DNA of 53,403 nucleotides from Gemmatimonadota bacterium (GTDB lineage Bacteria; Gemmatimonadota; Gemmatimonadetes; Longimicrobiales; Gaopeijiaceae): NCBI GenBank assembly GCA_007121555.1, contig SKKH01000254.1, positions 1 to 53,403 of the forward strand, read 5' to 3'. Shown piece by piece: positions 33,086 to 42,308 of this stretch (position 1 is its first letter; each line of letters starts with the position of its first letter). The notes under the pieces were generated by a model. It saw only the letters and a program-made list of their open reading frames with translations, ran no database searches and was not told where the DNA came from. The position numbers and the translations under genes were made by a program.

Positions 33086-34421
33086 GTACGAGTTCCAGTG
33101 AGGGGTTCTCGAAATCGGAGGGCACGTACACGCTGAGGTTGCGAGCTCGACGTATGGCTTCCCACTCGTCGCCGCTCCGCTCCAGGGCGAAGTAATGCCG
33201 CCCCGTCCGAACGGGAACCGCTTCCGGAGGGTCGGGCACATGTCGAAGGGGCATCCCCGGAAGGGCCTGTCGTACCAACCGAGTCACCCGATCGGCCGCC
33301 GCCACCTTCAGCAGCTGAGGTGCCTTCCGAACGATCTCACCCGGATCTCCCTCGGCTCGGATTCCCAGGAAGAGCTGAGGGGCCCTGAGGTAGACCTCCT
33401 TCTCGAGGGCGGTGGCGTAGGTGGCCGAGCCCGTCGATTTCAGGGGCAGGGTCACGTGGTTGGCCGGTACCACCGTTTCCAGGAGCTCGCGGATGGTCTG
33501 GTCCAGCTCGGTGAAGGCCGGTTCCGGGTCCAGATGGTCGTAGGTCGGGAAGGAAGCGGGTGAGATCCGAGTGGAGAAGGTGGCGAGGGCGCCGGCGAGT
33601 CCCAGCATGGTCTGGAAGAGCTGGACCGGATGCCCACGTCGCACTTCGAAGAGATGTCGGACCGCCGGCAGGGCCGAGTTGATGGTGTAGAGCAGCCAGA
33701 AGTTGGCCACGTTCGAGCTTCCGAAGTCCGCCACCCCGCCGGCCCGCTCTCGCCGTCCCGCAGAAAGACTGCTGCTCCGTGCCGTGAGGAGCTCGAGCAG
33801 GCGCCGGGCGATGGCCATGAGGTACTCGCTCGCCCCGATGTCGAGGAGGGGGGGGACGAAGCGGGGATCCAGCTCCATCTCCCCTGCCTCGTTTCGAAGG
33901 ACCCGGGCCAGGGGGAGCGAGGCGCTCCCTTCCCGGTTCTCGGCTTCCGCCATGATCCTGAGGTTTTTCCGGGCCACCTGCACCGGTTTCTCCAGTTGGC
34001 CCGTGTTCTCGTCTCTCAGCAACTCCACCTCGGCCAGAAAGCGGGCGTCGGCCCTGGCCTGCCCGATGCCCACGTTCCGACCTCCACTTCGGTGCTCCGG
34101 CACCGTCAGGTAGAGGGTGAGGGCCTTCTGGTCCGGCTCCCATAGTTCCTCGAGAGGACGTGGGGAGGGGCCCGGCTCACCTCCCGGAACATCGAAGGGA
34201 AGTCCGTCGGGGAAGAGTCCCGACGCCTGGCTCAGGGCCAGCGAACCCGCCTCCTCGAGCCCCTCCCTGTCGATCTCCAGGGACCGGAACCCCCAGGGCC
34301 GGAAGCTCAGCGAGGAGCTCCGGAACTCCAGCATGTCCTCGAGGAAGCGGTCCTGGACCTGGAGGTGCTGGGGTGTGAGAAGCGTACCCTTGGTCCAGAG
34401 TACCCCTTGCATCTGACGCAT
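33048..34421 (-). CDS. tssK: T6SS baseplate protein TssK, copy 2
   Basis: The 457-residue product begins MRQMQGVLWTKGTLLTPQHLQVQDRFLED, a clear TssK N-terminus, followed by LSFRPWGFRSLEIDREGL and PDGLPFDVPGG, the same order of motifs as in copy 1. It ends VYVPSDFENPSLELVLILP, matching VYVPDSIAEAALQLVVVP of copy 1, so both are full length. It is a single-gene unit, divergent from tssB. No strong ribosome site is seen; ATG at 34,412 is an alternative start. Two tssK genes in one cluster suggest specialised subunits. Confidence 0.9.
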   Translation of the reverse strand: MRQMQGVLWTKGTLLTPQHLQVQDRFLEDMLEFRSSSLSFRPWGFRSLEIDREGLEEAGSLALSQASGLFPDGLPFDVPGGEPGPSPRPLEELWEPDQKALTLYLTVPEHRSGGRNVGIGQARADARFLAEVELLRDENTGQLEKPVQVARKNLRIMAEAENREGSASLPLARVLRNEAGEMELDPRFVPPLLDIGASEYLMAIARRLLELLTARSSSLSAGRRERAGGVADFGSSNVANFWLLYTINSALPAVRHLFEVRRGHPVQLFQTMLGLAGALATFSTRISPASFPTYDHLDPEPAFTELDQTIRELLETVVPANHVTLPLKSTGSATYATALEKEVYLRAPQLFLGIRAEGDPGEIVRKAPQLLKVAAADRVTRLVRQALPGMPLRHVPDPPEAVPVRTGRHYFALERSGDEWEAIRRARNLSVYVPSDFENPSLELVLILPREEGARSR

Positions 34422-34796
34422 GAAGCGGGTCCGGGTTGATATGGCGAGGGTGTCACCGAACTGGATCGGTGCTCGGACGGGGCCGGGACCGGCGAACGGT
34501 CTCCTGCTGAAGCCATGTCCAGCAAATCGAAAGGGGCCGACCCAGAGGGAAGGTTGATCGCCTGGGAGTAGGGCGGCAAGGGTCCGAGTGAAGCCCGGAA
34601 CTTTCAATGGCACAATCAACTTGACATTCCGGAGGTATGATGCGTACTGTGCCAATCTATTCAACCGGGAAAGGCAGGGAGGGCTTCGACCGGACCTCCG
34701 GACCGTCGCCGCTGGCCGGGAGCGGCCTTCCCACCAATCGAATCCGTTTCCGAACCCGTCCGATACTCCCCACGGCCAATCGGCTCAGGAGCAACT
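34422..34796. promoter_or_regulatory. Divergent control region of tssK2 and the tssB-vgrG operon
   Basis: This 375-bp gap has no convincing gene. Its AT-rich island (34,601-34,660) contains TTGACA (34,621-34,626) and TATGAT (34,636-34,641); these are only nine bases apart, so they belong to different promoters or use weaker partners (for TTGACA, TACTGT at 34,645 gives an 18-base spacer). A 7-base inverted repeat, TGGCACA at 34,608-34,614 and TGTGCCA at 34,648-34,654, encloses them. No well-spaced sigma-54 site was found. AGGAG stands six bases before the tssB ATG. Confidence 0.5.
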
Positions 34797-35321
34797 ATGG
34801 CAGAGAGCATCCAGAAGCGACTTGAACGCGTTCGGGCCCCTCGCGTCCAGATCAGCTACGAGGTGGAAACCGGGGGGGCGATCGAGATGAAGGAGCTCCC
34901 CTTCGTCATGGGAGTCCTGGCGGACCTTTCGGGTCATCCGCAGGAGGGTCAGCCGCGGTTGAAGGACCGGAAGTTCGTCGAGGTCACGCCCGACAACTTC
35001 GATGACGTCCTCGGCAGCATGAAGCCCCACCTGGACCTGAAGGTGAAGAACACCCTGAGCGATGATCCCGAGGCCGGATCGCTCAGCGTGTCTCTTGACT
35101 TCAAGTCCCTGGACGACTTCAATCCGGACCGGGTGGCCGAGCAAGTAGATCCCATCAAAAAATTGCTGGATCTGCGTCAGCAGCTCGCCGATCTCCGCGG
35201 CAGCCTCCAGGGGAATGAGAAGCTGGATGAGATCCTTCAGGAGACGATTTCCGACGAGGAGGCCCTGAACCGCCTCAAGAATGAGATGAAGGCGCAGGAG
35301 GAGGGTGACGACAATGGCTGA
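34797..35321 (+). CDS. tssB: T6SS contractile sheath small subunit TssB
   Basis: The 174-residue product matches TssB/VipA: SIQKRLERVRAPRVQISYEVETGG, then KELPFVMGVLADLSG, KDRKFVEVTPDNFDDVL, and the helical end RQQLADLRGSLQGNEKLDEIL. With TssC it builds the contractile sheath around the Hcp tube in the cytoplasm. AGGAG lies six bases upstream of the ATG. It leads a ten-gene + strand operon and overlaps tssC by eight bases. Confidence 0.96.
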   Translation: MAESIQKRLERVRAPRVQISYEVETGGAIEMKELPFVMGVLADLSGHPQEGQPRLKDRKFVEVTPDNFDDVLGSMKPHLDLKVKNTLSDDPEAGSLSVSLDFKSLDDFNPDRVAEQVDPIKKLLDLRQQLADLRGSLQGNEKLDEILQETISDEEALNRLKNEMKAQEEGDDNG

Positions 35322-36798
35322 AGCCCAGAAGCAACAGGACGCGGCGGCTGCGGAGACCACCGAGGAGGTCTCTCTTCTCGACCAGATCGTGGAGTCGGGT
35401 CGATTCGGCGAGGAGACCCGGCAGCAGGAGCGGGGCAAGGGACTGGTCAAGCGCTTCGTGGAAGAGGTCCTCGAGGGCTCGATGCAGATCTCCCGGGACA
35501 CCGAGTCCATGCTCAACGCCCGGATCGCCCAGATCGACGAACTCATCTCCCGACAACTTCGGGAGGTCATGCACCACCCCGAGTTCCAGCGCCTGGAGGG
35601 GACCTGGCGAGGACTGAAGTATCTCCTGAACCAGTCCGAGACCAGCTCCATGCTCAAGATCAAGGTGCTGAACGCCTCGAAGAAGGATGTGCTGAAGGAC
35701 CTGCAGAAGGCTCCCGAATTCGACCAGAGCGCCCTCTTCAAGAAGGTCTACGAAGAGGAGTACGGTGTGTTCGGAGGGGCACCCTTCAGCGCGCTCCTCG
35801 GTGACTATGAATTCGGCCGGAAGGGCCAGGACATCGAACTCCTGGAGAAGCTCTCCCAGGTGGCGGCCGCGGCGCACGCCCCGCTCATCACCGGGACGAG
35901 CCAGGAGATGTTCAACCTCGAGAGCTACACCCAGCTGGACCAGCCCCGGGATCTGGCCAAGATCTTCGACACTACCGAGTACGCGAAGTGGAAGGCCTTC
36001 CGGCAGACCGAGGACGCCCGGTACGTGGCCCTGACCCTGCCGCGGATGATGCTCAGGGAGCCCTACGGCCCCGACACCGTCCCTGTGGAGGCGTTCGACT
36101 ACGACGAGTCCGTGGACGGGAGTGAACACGGGGACTACCTCTGGGGCAACGCCGCATGGGCGCTGGGATCCCGGATCACCCAGGCCTTCGCCAAGCACGG
36201 CTGGTGCGCCACGATCCGAGGGGTGGAGAGCGGCGGACTCGTCGAGGGTCTTCCGGTCCACAACTTCCGGACCGAATCCGGTGACATCGCCATGAAGTGC
36301 CCGACCGAGGTGCAGATCACCGACCGTCGGGAAAAGGAGCTGGCCGATCTGGGATTCGCGCCTCTGGTCCACCAGAAGGGGACCGCCAACGCGGCCTTCT
36401 TCAGCGTGCAGAGCGCTCAGAAGCCGAAGGTCTACGATTCGGACGCCGCCACGGCCAACGCTCGGATCTCGGCGCAGCTCCCCTACATCTTCGCCGTCTC
36501 GCGATTCGCCCACTACCTGAAGTCGATGATGCGCGACAAGATCGGCGGATACATGTCGCGCTCGGAAGCGCAGACGTTCCTGAACCGATGGATCTCCAAC
36601 TATGTGGTCGGGAACGACGATGCCTCATTCGAAGTCAAGGCCAAGCGGCCGCTCCGGGAGGCTCGCGTGGACGTCGTCGAAGTCCCAGGGAAGCCTGGTG
36701 CCTACAGGGCCGTGGCCTTCCTTCGGCCCCACTTCCAGCTCGATGAGCTGAGCGTGTCCATGCGCCTGGTGGCGGATCTCCCGCCGCCGGCCAAGTAG
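35314..36798 (+). CDS. tssC: T6SS contractile sheath large subunit TssC
   Basis: The 494-residue product is a full-length TssC/VipB: RDTESMLNARIAQIDELISRQLREVMHHPEFQRLEGTWRGL in the N-terminal part, FSALLGDYEFG, then RFAHYLKSMMRDKIGGYMSRSE near the C-terminus, and the final beta strand AVAFLRPHFQLDELSVSMRLVADLP that joins the sheath handshake. The ATG at 35,314 is preceded by GGAGG at about nine bases; a GTG at 35,305 is an alternative. Translation is coupled to tssB. Confidence 0.96.
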   Translation: MAEAQKQQDAAAAETTEEVSLLDQIVESGRFGEETRQQERGKGLVKRFVEEVLEGSMQISRDTESMLNARIAQIDELISRQLREVMHHPEFQRLEGTWRGLKYLLNQSETSSMLKIKVLNASKKDVLKDLQKAPEFDQSALFKKVYEEEYGVFGGAPFSALLGDYEFGRKGQDIELLEKLSQVAAAAHAPLITGTSQEMFNLESYTQLDQPRDLAKIFDTTEYAKWKAFRQTEDARYVALTLPRMMLREPYGPDTVPVEAFDYDESVDGSEHGDYLWGNAAWALGSRITQAFAKHGWCATIRGVESGGLVEGLPVHNFRTESGDIAMKCPTEVQITDRREKELADLGFAPLVHQKGTANAAFFSVQSAQKPKVYDSDAATANARISAQLPYIFAVSRFAHYLKSMMRDKIGGYMSRSEAQTFLNRWISNYVVGNDDASFEVKAKRPLREARVDVVEVPGKPGAYRAVAFLRPHFQLDELSVSMRLVADLPPPAK

Positions 36799-36936
36799 CA
36801 GGAAGCTCCAAGCGGAAGTCGAGCCCTTTGGCGGACCTGGCCCCGGAGTGAGGAGATCGGGGAATGCCGTGCCTCGGCTGCTGCGGTTTGATCGTTCATC
36901 GCACCTACGCAAACTGACTCAGCAAAGGAGATGGAG

Positions 36937-37422
36937 ATGGCCTACGACGCATTCTTGAAGATCGACGATGTGGAGGGGGAATCCACCCGGGAGGGCCACG
37001 AGGGAGAGATCGAAATCTACTCCTTCAGTTGGGGTGCCAGCAATCCCAGCACGGTGGGGATGGGGAGTGGAGGTGGAGCCGGCAGGGTGAGCATCTCCAG
37101 CTTCAACTTCATGAAGAAGACGGACAAGGCGAGCCCAGGCCTCTTCCAGGCCTGCTGCGGCGGGGACCACAAGGACAAGGCCACGCTCACCCTCAGGGCC
37201 GCAGGCGGAGACTCGTCCGTTCCGTATCTCAAGTACGAGTTCGAGAACGTCTTCGTGGAATCCGTCCAGTGGAGCGGAAGCTCCGGAGGCGATGATCGGC
37301 CCACGGAGAGCGTGTCGCTGGCCTTCGGGAAGGTGACGGTGACCTACACGGAGCAGGCCGATACCGGGGACACCGGGACCCCCATCGTGGCGAGCTGGGA
37401 CCAGAGAACTCGCGCCAAGTGA
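36937..37422 (+). CDS. hcp: T6SS inner-tube protein Hcp
   Basis: The 161-residue product has the Hcp fold: MAYDAFLKIDDVEGES, EIEIYSFSWGASNP, VSISSFNFMKKTDKASPGLFQACCGGDHKDKATLTL and the closing strands VSLAFGKVTVTYTEQ. Hexamers stack to form the expelled tube. AGGAG is seven bases before this ATG; the ATG six bases earlier touches the ribosome site and is less likely. A 138-bp leader separates hcp from tssC and may hold an extra promoter or mRNA processing site, but no clear element is seen. Confidence 0.94.
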   Translation: MAYDAFLKIDDVEGESTREGHEGEIEIYSFSWGASNPSTVGMGSGGGAGRVSISSFNFMKKTDKASPGLFQACCGGDHKDKATLTLRAAGGDSSVPYLKYEFENVFVESVQWSGSSGGDDRPTESVSLAFGKVTVTYTEQADTGDTGTPIVASWDQRTRAK

Positions 37423-37448
37423 TCTTCCGCTGACAGAGGGGCGCCGGG

Positions 37449-38186
37449 ATGCGAGCAAGCAAAGCACGAGCCCTGTACGAACGGGGTGATCTGGATCAGG
37501 CCATCGAGGTGCTGAACAGCGAGGTCAGAGACGATCCTCTCGACGCATCCCGGCGCACCTTTCTTTTCGAGCTCCTGGCCTTTGCCGGGGAGCGGGACCG
37601 GGCCGAGAAGCAGTTGGACGTGTTGGCCCGGAATGGGGAGGAGGTGGAGATGGGGGCCATGGTCTATCGGACCGCCCTCCACGCCGACCGGGAGCGCGAC
37701 GAGATGTTTACGTCCGGCACCTATCCCCAGGGGGACTCGGGTCCCCCAGCGGTGTCGGGCACCCTCAACGGCCGACGCTTCGAATCGCTGGAAGACGCGG
37801 ACCCCAGGCTGGGTGCCCGCCTGGAGATCTACGCCGCAGGCCAGTACACCTGGCTTCCGCTCCAGCACCTGGCCGCCATCAGGGCCGAGCCGCCTCAGCG
37901 CCTACGGGACCTGCTCTGGTTCCCCGCCCAGGTGATTCCCGGGCCCCGCTTCCAGGAGATGGAGCTCGGCGAGGTGCTCATTCCCGCCCTGAATCCCGGG
38001 AGCCATCGTCACCCCGACGGATCGGTCCGCCTGGGCCGGGAAACCCGGGTGGCCGCGCTCGCCGGAGGAGAAGAGGCGCTTTACGGCCCCAAGCTCTTCC
38101 TGGTAGATGATGAGGTGGTTCCCCTCCTGGAGATCCGGGAGCTGCTCATCGATCAACCCACCGACGACGACCCCTCTCAGGGCTGA
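37449..38186 (+). CDS. tagJ: T6SS accessory protein TagJ (ImpE family)
   Basis: The 245-residue product has an N-terminal TPR-like helical repeat (KARALYERGDLDQAIEVLNSEVRDDPLDASRRTFLFELLAFAGERDRAEKQLDVL) and the ImpE domain: YRTALHADRERDEMF, RFESLEDADPRLGARLEIYAAGQYTWLPLQHLAAI, then PRFQEMELGEVLIPALNPGS. TagJ binds TssB and can modulate ClpV recruitment in clusters that possess it. It sits between hcp and tssA. Confidence 0.9.
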   Translation: MRASKARALYERGDLDQAIEVLNSEVRDDPLDASRRTFLFELLAFAGERDRAEKQLDVLARNGEEVEMGAMVYRTALHADRERDEMFTSGTYPQGDSGPPAVSGTLNGRRFESLEDADPRLGARLEIYAAGQYTWLPLQHLAAIRAEPPQRLRDLLWFPAQVIPGPRFQEMELGEVLIPALNPGSHRHPDGSVRLGRETRVAALAGGEEALYGPKLFLVDDEVVPLLEIRELLIDQPTDDDPSQG

Positions 38187-38195
38187 TCGACCTCC

Positions 38196-39986
38196 ATGGA
38201 TTCCATCGACGGACTTCTCGAACCCATTGAAGGGGACGAGCCCGCAGGCCCCAGCCTCCGCTACGAACCCGTGTACGACGAGATCAAGCGGGCTCGGGAG
38301 GAGGAGGACGACACCATGCCCCAGGGGGAGTGGAAGCGGGAACTGAAGGTTGCCGACTTTCCCCTGGTGGTGAAGCTCGCCACCGAGGTGCTCTCCGATC
38401 GGTCCAAGGACCTTCAGATCGCGGCCTGGCTCACCGAGGCCTGGACCCGTGAAGAGGGCTTCGCAGGGCTGGATCGGGGTCTGGTGCTCCTGCGCCGGCT
38501 CATGGAGGAGTTCTGGGACGGGCTCCATCCCGGGATCGACGAGGACGGGGACCTGGAGTTCCGGGCGGTCCCCCTGGAGTGGCTCGGGCGGTATCTCCAG
38601 CCGTCCGTGGAGCACGTGCCCATCACGAGCAGTGGGCTGGGCTACCTCCACTACCGGGAGAGCCGAACCGTCCCCACCGAGAGTCAGGCGGAGTCGGACA
38701 AGGACAAGGCGAAGGCCCGCAACGAGGCGATCGAATCCGGAAAGGTGACGCCCGAGGAGTTCGAGGAAGGGGTCCAGAGTTCCGGCAAGGAATTCTACCG
38801 GGAGGTGGTGGCCCAGATCGAATCGGCGCAGGAGAACCTCAGTGCGCTGGAAGACTTCTGCGACGAGCGTTTCGGAGATGTGACCCCGAACCTCATTCCC
38901 CTCCGGGACCACCTGAAGGAACTCCACCGGCTCACGAGCCAGTACCTGGCCGTCAAGCTGGAGGAGGACCCGGATCCGGTGGTGATGGAGGAGGAGCACG
39001 ATCCGGCCGAAGGGGAGGAGGCTGCCCAGTCCGGCGAGGTGGGAGCGACAGGAGGGACCGGTGCAGCCCTCACCGAGATCGCGAGTGCGGCCGACGCCTC
39101 TCGGGCGGCAGCCGAGGCCGCCCGCTTCCTCAGGAGGGAGCGACCGGCGGATCCGTCACCCTACCTCATGCTTCGGGGCCTCCGGTGGGGAGAGTTGCGG
39201 ACGTCCGGTGACGGGGTGGATCCCAAGCTTCTCACGGCTCCGCCGACCCATGTGCGCACCCGCCTGAAGGGGTACACCCTGGATGGGAAGTGGGCCGAGC
39301 TCCTGGACTCCTGCGAAGAGGTCATGGCGACCCCCCACGGCCGCGGCTGGCTCGACCTCCAGCGCTACGTGCTGGAGGCCTGCGAAGGGTTGGGGAGCGA
39401 ATTCGACGTCGTGGCCGGAGCGGTGAAGGGAGCCCTTGCCGCCCTCCTGAACGACCTTCCCGACCTGCCCGGGATGACCCTCATGGACGACTCTCCTACG
39501 GCCAACGGCGAGACCCAGGCCTGGCTGCGGGAGGCCATTGGCTTCGGCTCCGACGACGGAGGCGGTTCGATCACGGTGCCGGACACCTCGGACCCCGACC
39601 GGGCGCTGGAGCGCCAGGTGGCCCGCCTTCGGAGCACCCAGCCCCATCAGGCGATTCAGCTTCTCATGCGACAGGCCTCCCAGGAGAAGAGCTCCCGGGC
39701 CCGTTTTCTCCGCCGCTCCCAGGCCGCCTCCATCATGGTCGAGAGCGGGCTCGAGTCCGTGGCCCTCCCCATCCTGCGCGAGATGGTGGAACAGGTCGAG
39801 CGCCACAGTCTGGAGGACTGGGAGGAGGGCGAAACGGTGGCGCAGCCCCTGGCCCTCCTGTATCGCTGCATGGAGAAGACCGACGGGGACGCGGGCGAGC
39901 GCCAACAGCTCTACCTGCGGATCTGCCGCCTTGACCCCATGCAGGCCATGACCTTCGGAACCGGTTCAGCCGGCGAGGGCGGATGA
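38196..39986 (+). CDS. tssA: T6SS assembly chaperone TssA
   Basis: The 596-residue product has an N-terminal ImpA domain (LLEPIEGDEPAGPSLRYEPVYDEIKRAREEED, then LLRRLMEEFWDGLHPGIDEDGDLEFRAVPLEWL). An acidic linker follows near residues 265-290, and the C-terminal part resembles VasJ-type TssA (YLMLRGLRWGELR, CEEVMATPHGRGWLDLQRYVLEACE, LYLRICRLDPMQAMTFG). TssA primes sheath polymerisation at the baseplate or caps the distal end; its subclass cannot be fixed without alignment. Its stop overlaps tssE by four bases. Confidence 0.9.
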   Translation: MDSIDGLLEPIEGDEPAGPSLRYEPVYDEIKRAREEEDDTMPQGEWKRELKVADFPLVVKLATEVLSDRSKDLQIAAWLTEAWTREEGFAGLDRGLVLLRRLMEEFWDGLHPGIDEDGDLEFRAVPLEWLGRYLQPSVEHVPITSSGLGYLHYRESRTVPTESQAESDKDKAKARNEAIESGKVTPEEFEEGVQSSGKEFYREVVAQIESAQENLSALEDFCDERFGDVTPNLIPLRDHLKELHRLTSQYLAVKLEEDPDPVVMEEEHDPAEGEEAAQSGEVGATGGTGAALTEIASAADASRAAAEAARFLRRERPADPSPYLMLRGLRWGELRTSGDGVDPKLLTAPPTHVRTRLKGYTLDGKWAELLDSCEEVMATPHGRGWLDLQRYVLEACEGLGSEFDVVAGAVKGALAALLNDLPDLPGMTLMDDSPTANGETQAWLREAIGFGSDDGGGSITVPDTSDPDRALERQVARLRSTQPHQAIQLLMRQASQEKSSRARFLRRSQAASIMVESGLESVALPILREMVEQVERHSLEDWEEGETVAQPLALLYRCMEKTDGDAGERQQLYLRICRLDPMQAMTFGTGSAGEGG

Positions 39987-40468
39987 GGGCCCCAGAGCGC
40001 ACGGTCCGGCCCTCGATCCTGGATCGGCTCATCGACGAGCGTCCCCGGGAGTCCACCGACGTGGAGGTGGGGAGAGCCGAGTCCGAGGCTCGATTCAGGC
40101 GGTCGGTCCTCAGGGACCTGGAGTGGCTTCTGAACACCCGGCGCACGACCCGGCCCGCTTCTCGGAGTCAGACCGAGCTTCGTGCGTCGGTCTATCAATA
40201 CGGCATCCCCGATGTCACCTCACTCAGCGCGGACTCCAGTGAGGCCAGAGGCTATCTTCTGAGTCAGGTGGACGAGGCCATCCGCCTCTTCGAGCCCCGC
40301 CTCACGGGTGTCCGAGTTCGCCTCGTGCAGGGTGGTGGCGGGGATGGAGGACGCAGAGCGGTGCGCCTCCGGGTGGAGGCCACCCTCCTCATGGACCCGA
40401 ATCCCGAACGGATCGTCTTCGACACCGTGCTGGAGACATCCAGCGGTTCCTTCGTCGTGCAGGGGTAG
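39983..40468 (+). CDS. tssE: T6SS baseplate wedge protein TssE (gp25-like)
   Basis: The 161-residue product is gp25-like: RSVLRDLEWLLNTRRT near residues 38-53, VYQYGIPDVTSL near 71-82, an RLFEPRLTGVRVRLV segment, and strands ending FDTVLETSSGSFVV. TssE joins sheath and baseplate. ATGA overlap with tssA. Basic N-terminus (APERTVRPSILDRLIDERP) is typical. Confidence 0.93.
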   Translation: MRAPERTVRPSILDRLIDERPRESTDVEVGRAESEARFRRSVLRDLEWLLNTRRTTRPASRSQTELRASVYQYGIPDVTSLSADSSEARGYLLSQVDEAIRLFEPRLTGVRVRLVQGGGGDGGRRAVRLRVEATLLMDPNPERIVFDTVLETSSGSFVVQG

Positions 40469-40475
40469 CCCCGAA

Positions 40476-42308
40476 ATGCGCGACGACCTCCTGGACTACT
40501 ATGAGAGGGAACTGGCCTTCCTTCGCCGTACCGGTGGGGAATTCGCTCGAGCCTACCCCAAGGTGGCGGGGCGGCTGGAGCTGGAGGAGAACAAGTGTGA
40601 AGATCCCCACGTGGAGCGGCTCCTCGAGGGCTTCGCCTTCCTCGCCGCCCGGGTCCATCTCCGGCTGGACGACGATCTTCCCGAGATCTCTGAATCCCTC
40701 CTGTCCGCCGTCCATCCCCAGTACGTCCGGCCGCTGCCCTCGCTGTCGGTGGTTCAGCTCCACCTGGATCCAGCCCAGAGTCAGCAGGCGGAAGGGGTCC
40801 GCATCGAACGGGGCCGCAATCTGACGTCTCGTCCAGTGGGCGGGGAGCCATGTCGGTTCCGAACCTGCTACGACACGGTGCTCTGGCCCCTTCGGGTGGC
40901 CGATGTCCGGTGGGCCGGTGGTGGGGCCGGCGGCTCGAGCCGAGCCCGGCAGGCCGTGGGTGCGATCCGGGTCGAGATCGAAGCCTTTCAGGGAGCATCC
41001 CTGGAGGACCTCGAGCTGGACCGGCTTCGCTTCCACATCAGCTCGGACGGAGGGCTCACCGCTGCGCTCTACGAACTCCTCCTGAATCACTGCCTGGAGA
41101 TCGTGGTCCGGGACCCGACGCCTGGATCCCGCGTGGAGCCTGTCGTGCTTCCACCCTCGGCACTCTCGCCGGTGGGCTTCGGCCTCGATGAGTCTCTGGT
41201 CGGGACGCCGAAACGAGCGCTCCTGGCCCACTCTTTTCTCCAGGAATACTTCACCTTTCCCGAGAAATTCCACTTCCTGGATCTGGCGGGACTGGAGGGC
41301 CTCGGGGAGCGGGGGTTCACCGACCGGCTGGAGGTGGTCTTCCAGATTCGGTCCTTCGAGCGCTCCGATTGGCGCAGCCGCCTCGACGACGCCCTCTCCG
41401 CATCCAGTCTCCGGCTGGGGTGCACCCCGGTGGTGAATCTCTTCGGCAGGACATCGGAGCCCATCGTCCTGAACCAGAAGAAGGCGGAGTATCCGGTGGT
41501 TCCGGACCTTCGGCGCCGTGACAGCATCTTCACCCATTCGGTGGACCACGTCCGCCTCGTGAGCCCGGAGCTCTCCGAACCGCTGGTCATCGACCCCTTC
41601 TACGCCCCGGTTCGACGTCCCGACGCCCCGCCCATCTACTGGCGAACCCGGCGGAGCAGCACGGGGTGGAAGGACGCAGGTGGCGACCGGGTGGAGATCG
41701 CCTTCGTCGACGCGTCGGACCGGATGGTCCATCCCGACGAGGACGTGGCCACCCTTCGTCTGACCTGCCACAACGGAGACCTTCCCTCCCGCCTCCCGTT
41801 CGGAGCGGAGGAGGGCGATTTCCGGCTGGAGGGTGGGGGACCGGTGGAGCGGATCGTCGCGCTGGTGAAGCCCACCTCGGTGATTCAGCCCGGGCTGGGG
41901 TCCTCCAGGCTCTGGCGACTCATCTCCCAGCTCTCGCTGAACTACTCGTCGCTGGTGGAGGGAGGGTCTGAGTCCCTACGCCAGCTCCTGCAGCTTCAGA
42001 ATCTGGGCGAGTCCGCGGCCGGCGACCGGCAGATCCGGGGGGTGAAGGAGCTGGAGAGCGCCCCGGTTCACGCCCGGGTCCGGACGGAGCACGGGATCTC
42101 CTTCGCCCGGGGTCACCGCCTGGACCTGACCCTCGACGAGGAGGAGTTCGCCGGGTCGAGCGTGTACCTCCTGGCCAGCGTGCTGGAGAGATTCTTCGGC
42201 CTCTACACCTCCATGAACAGCTTCACGACCCTCCGTGCGCGGAGTCTCCAGCGAAAGGAGCCGATCGGGGAGTGGGCGCCGAGGGCCGGATGGAAGACGC
42301 TGATCTGA
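40476..42308 (+). CDS. tssF: T6SS baseplate protein TssF
   Basis: The 610-residue product begins DDLLDYYERELAFLRRTGGEFARAYPKVAGRL and continues DPHVERLLEGFAFLAARVHLRLDDDLPEISESLLSAVHPQYVRPLPSL, the standard TssF N-terminus. HSFLQEYFTFPEKFHFLDL and GCTPVVNLF follow. TssF pairs with TssG to form wedge arms around the spike. The frame is open further upstream to 40,308, inside tssE, but the ATG at 40,476 is where homology begins. Seven bases separate it from the tssE stop. Confidence 0.95.
   Translation: MRDDLLDYYERELAFLRRTGGEFARAYPKVAGRLELEENKCEDPHVERLLEGFAFLAARVHLRLDDDLPEISESLLSAVHPQYVRPLPSLSVVQLHLDPAQSQQAEGVRIERGRNLTSRPVGGEPCRFRTCYDTVLWPLRVADVRWAGGGAGGSSRARQAVGAIRVEIEAFQGASLEDLELDRLRFHISSDGGLTAALYELLLNHCLEIVVRDPTPGSRVEPVVLPPSALSPVGFGLDESLVGTPKRALLAHSFLQEYFTFPEKFHFLDLAGLEGLGERGFTDRLEVVFQIRSFERSDWRSRLDDALSASSLRLGCTPVVNLFGRTSEPIVLNQKKAEYPVVPDLRRRDSIFTHSVDHVRLVSPELSEPLVIDPFYAPVRRPDAPPIYWRTRRSSTGWKDAGGDRVEIAFVDASDRMVHPDEDVATLRLTCHNGDLPSRLPFGAEEGDFRLEGGGPVERIVALVKPTSVIQPGLGSSRLWRLISQLSLNYSSLVEGGSESLRQLLQLQNLGESAAGDRQIRGVKELESAPVHARVRTEHGISFARGHRLDLTLDEEEFAGSSVYLLASVLERFFGLYTSMNSFTTLRARSLQRKEPIGEWAPRAGWKTLI

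Noticed and set aside
34608-34626. Possible sigma-54 promoter (TGGCAC followed by TTGACA) upstream of tssB
   Set aside because: The GG and GC elements are not at the required spacing on either strand, so only the inverted repeat and sigma-70-like boxes are reported.
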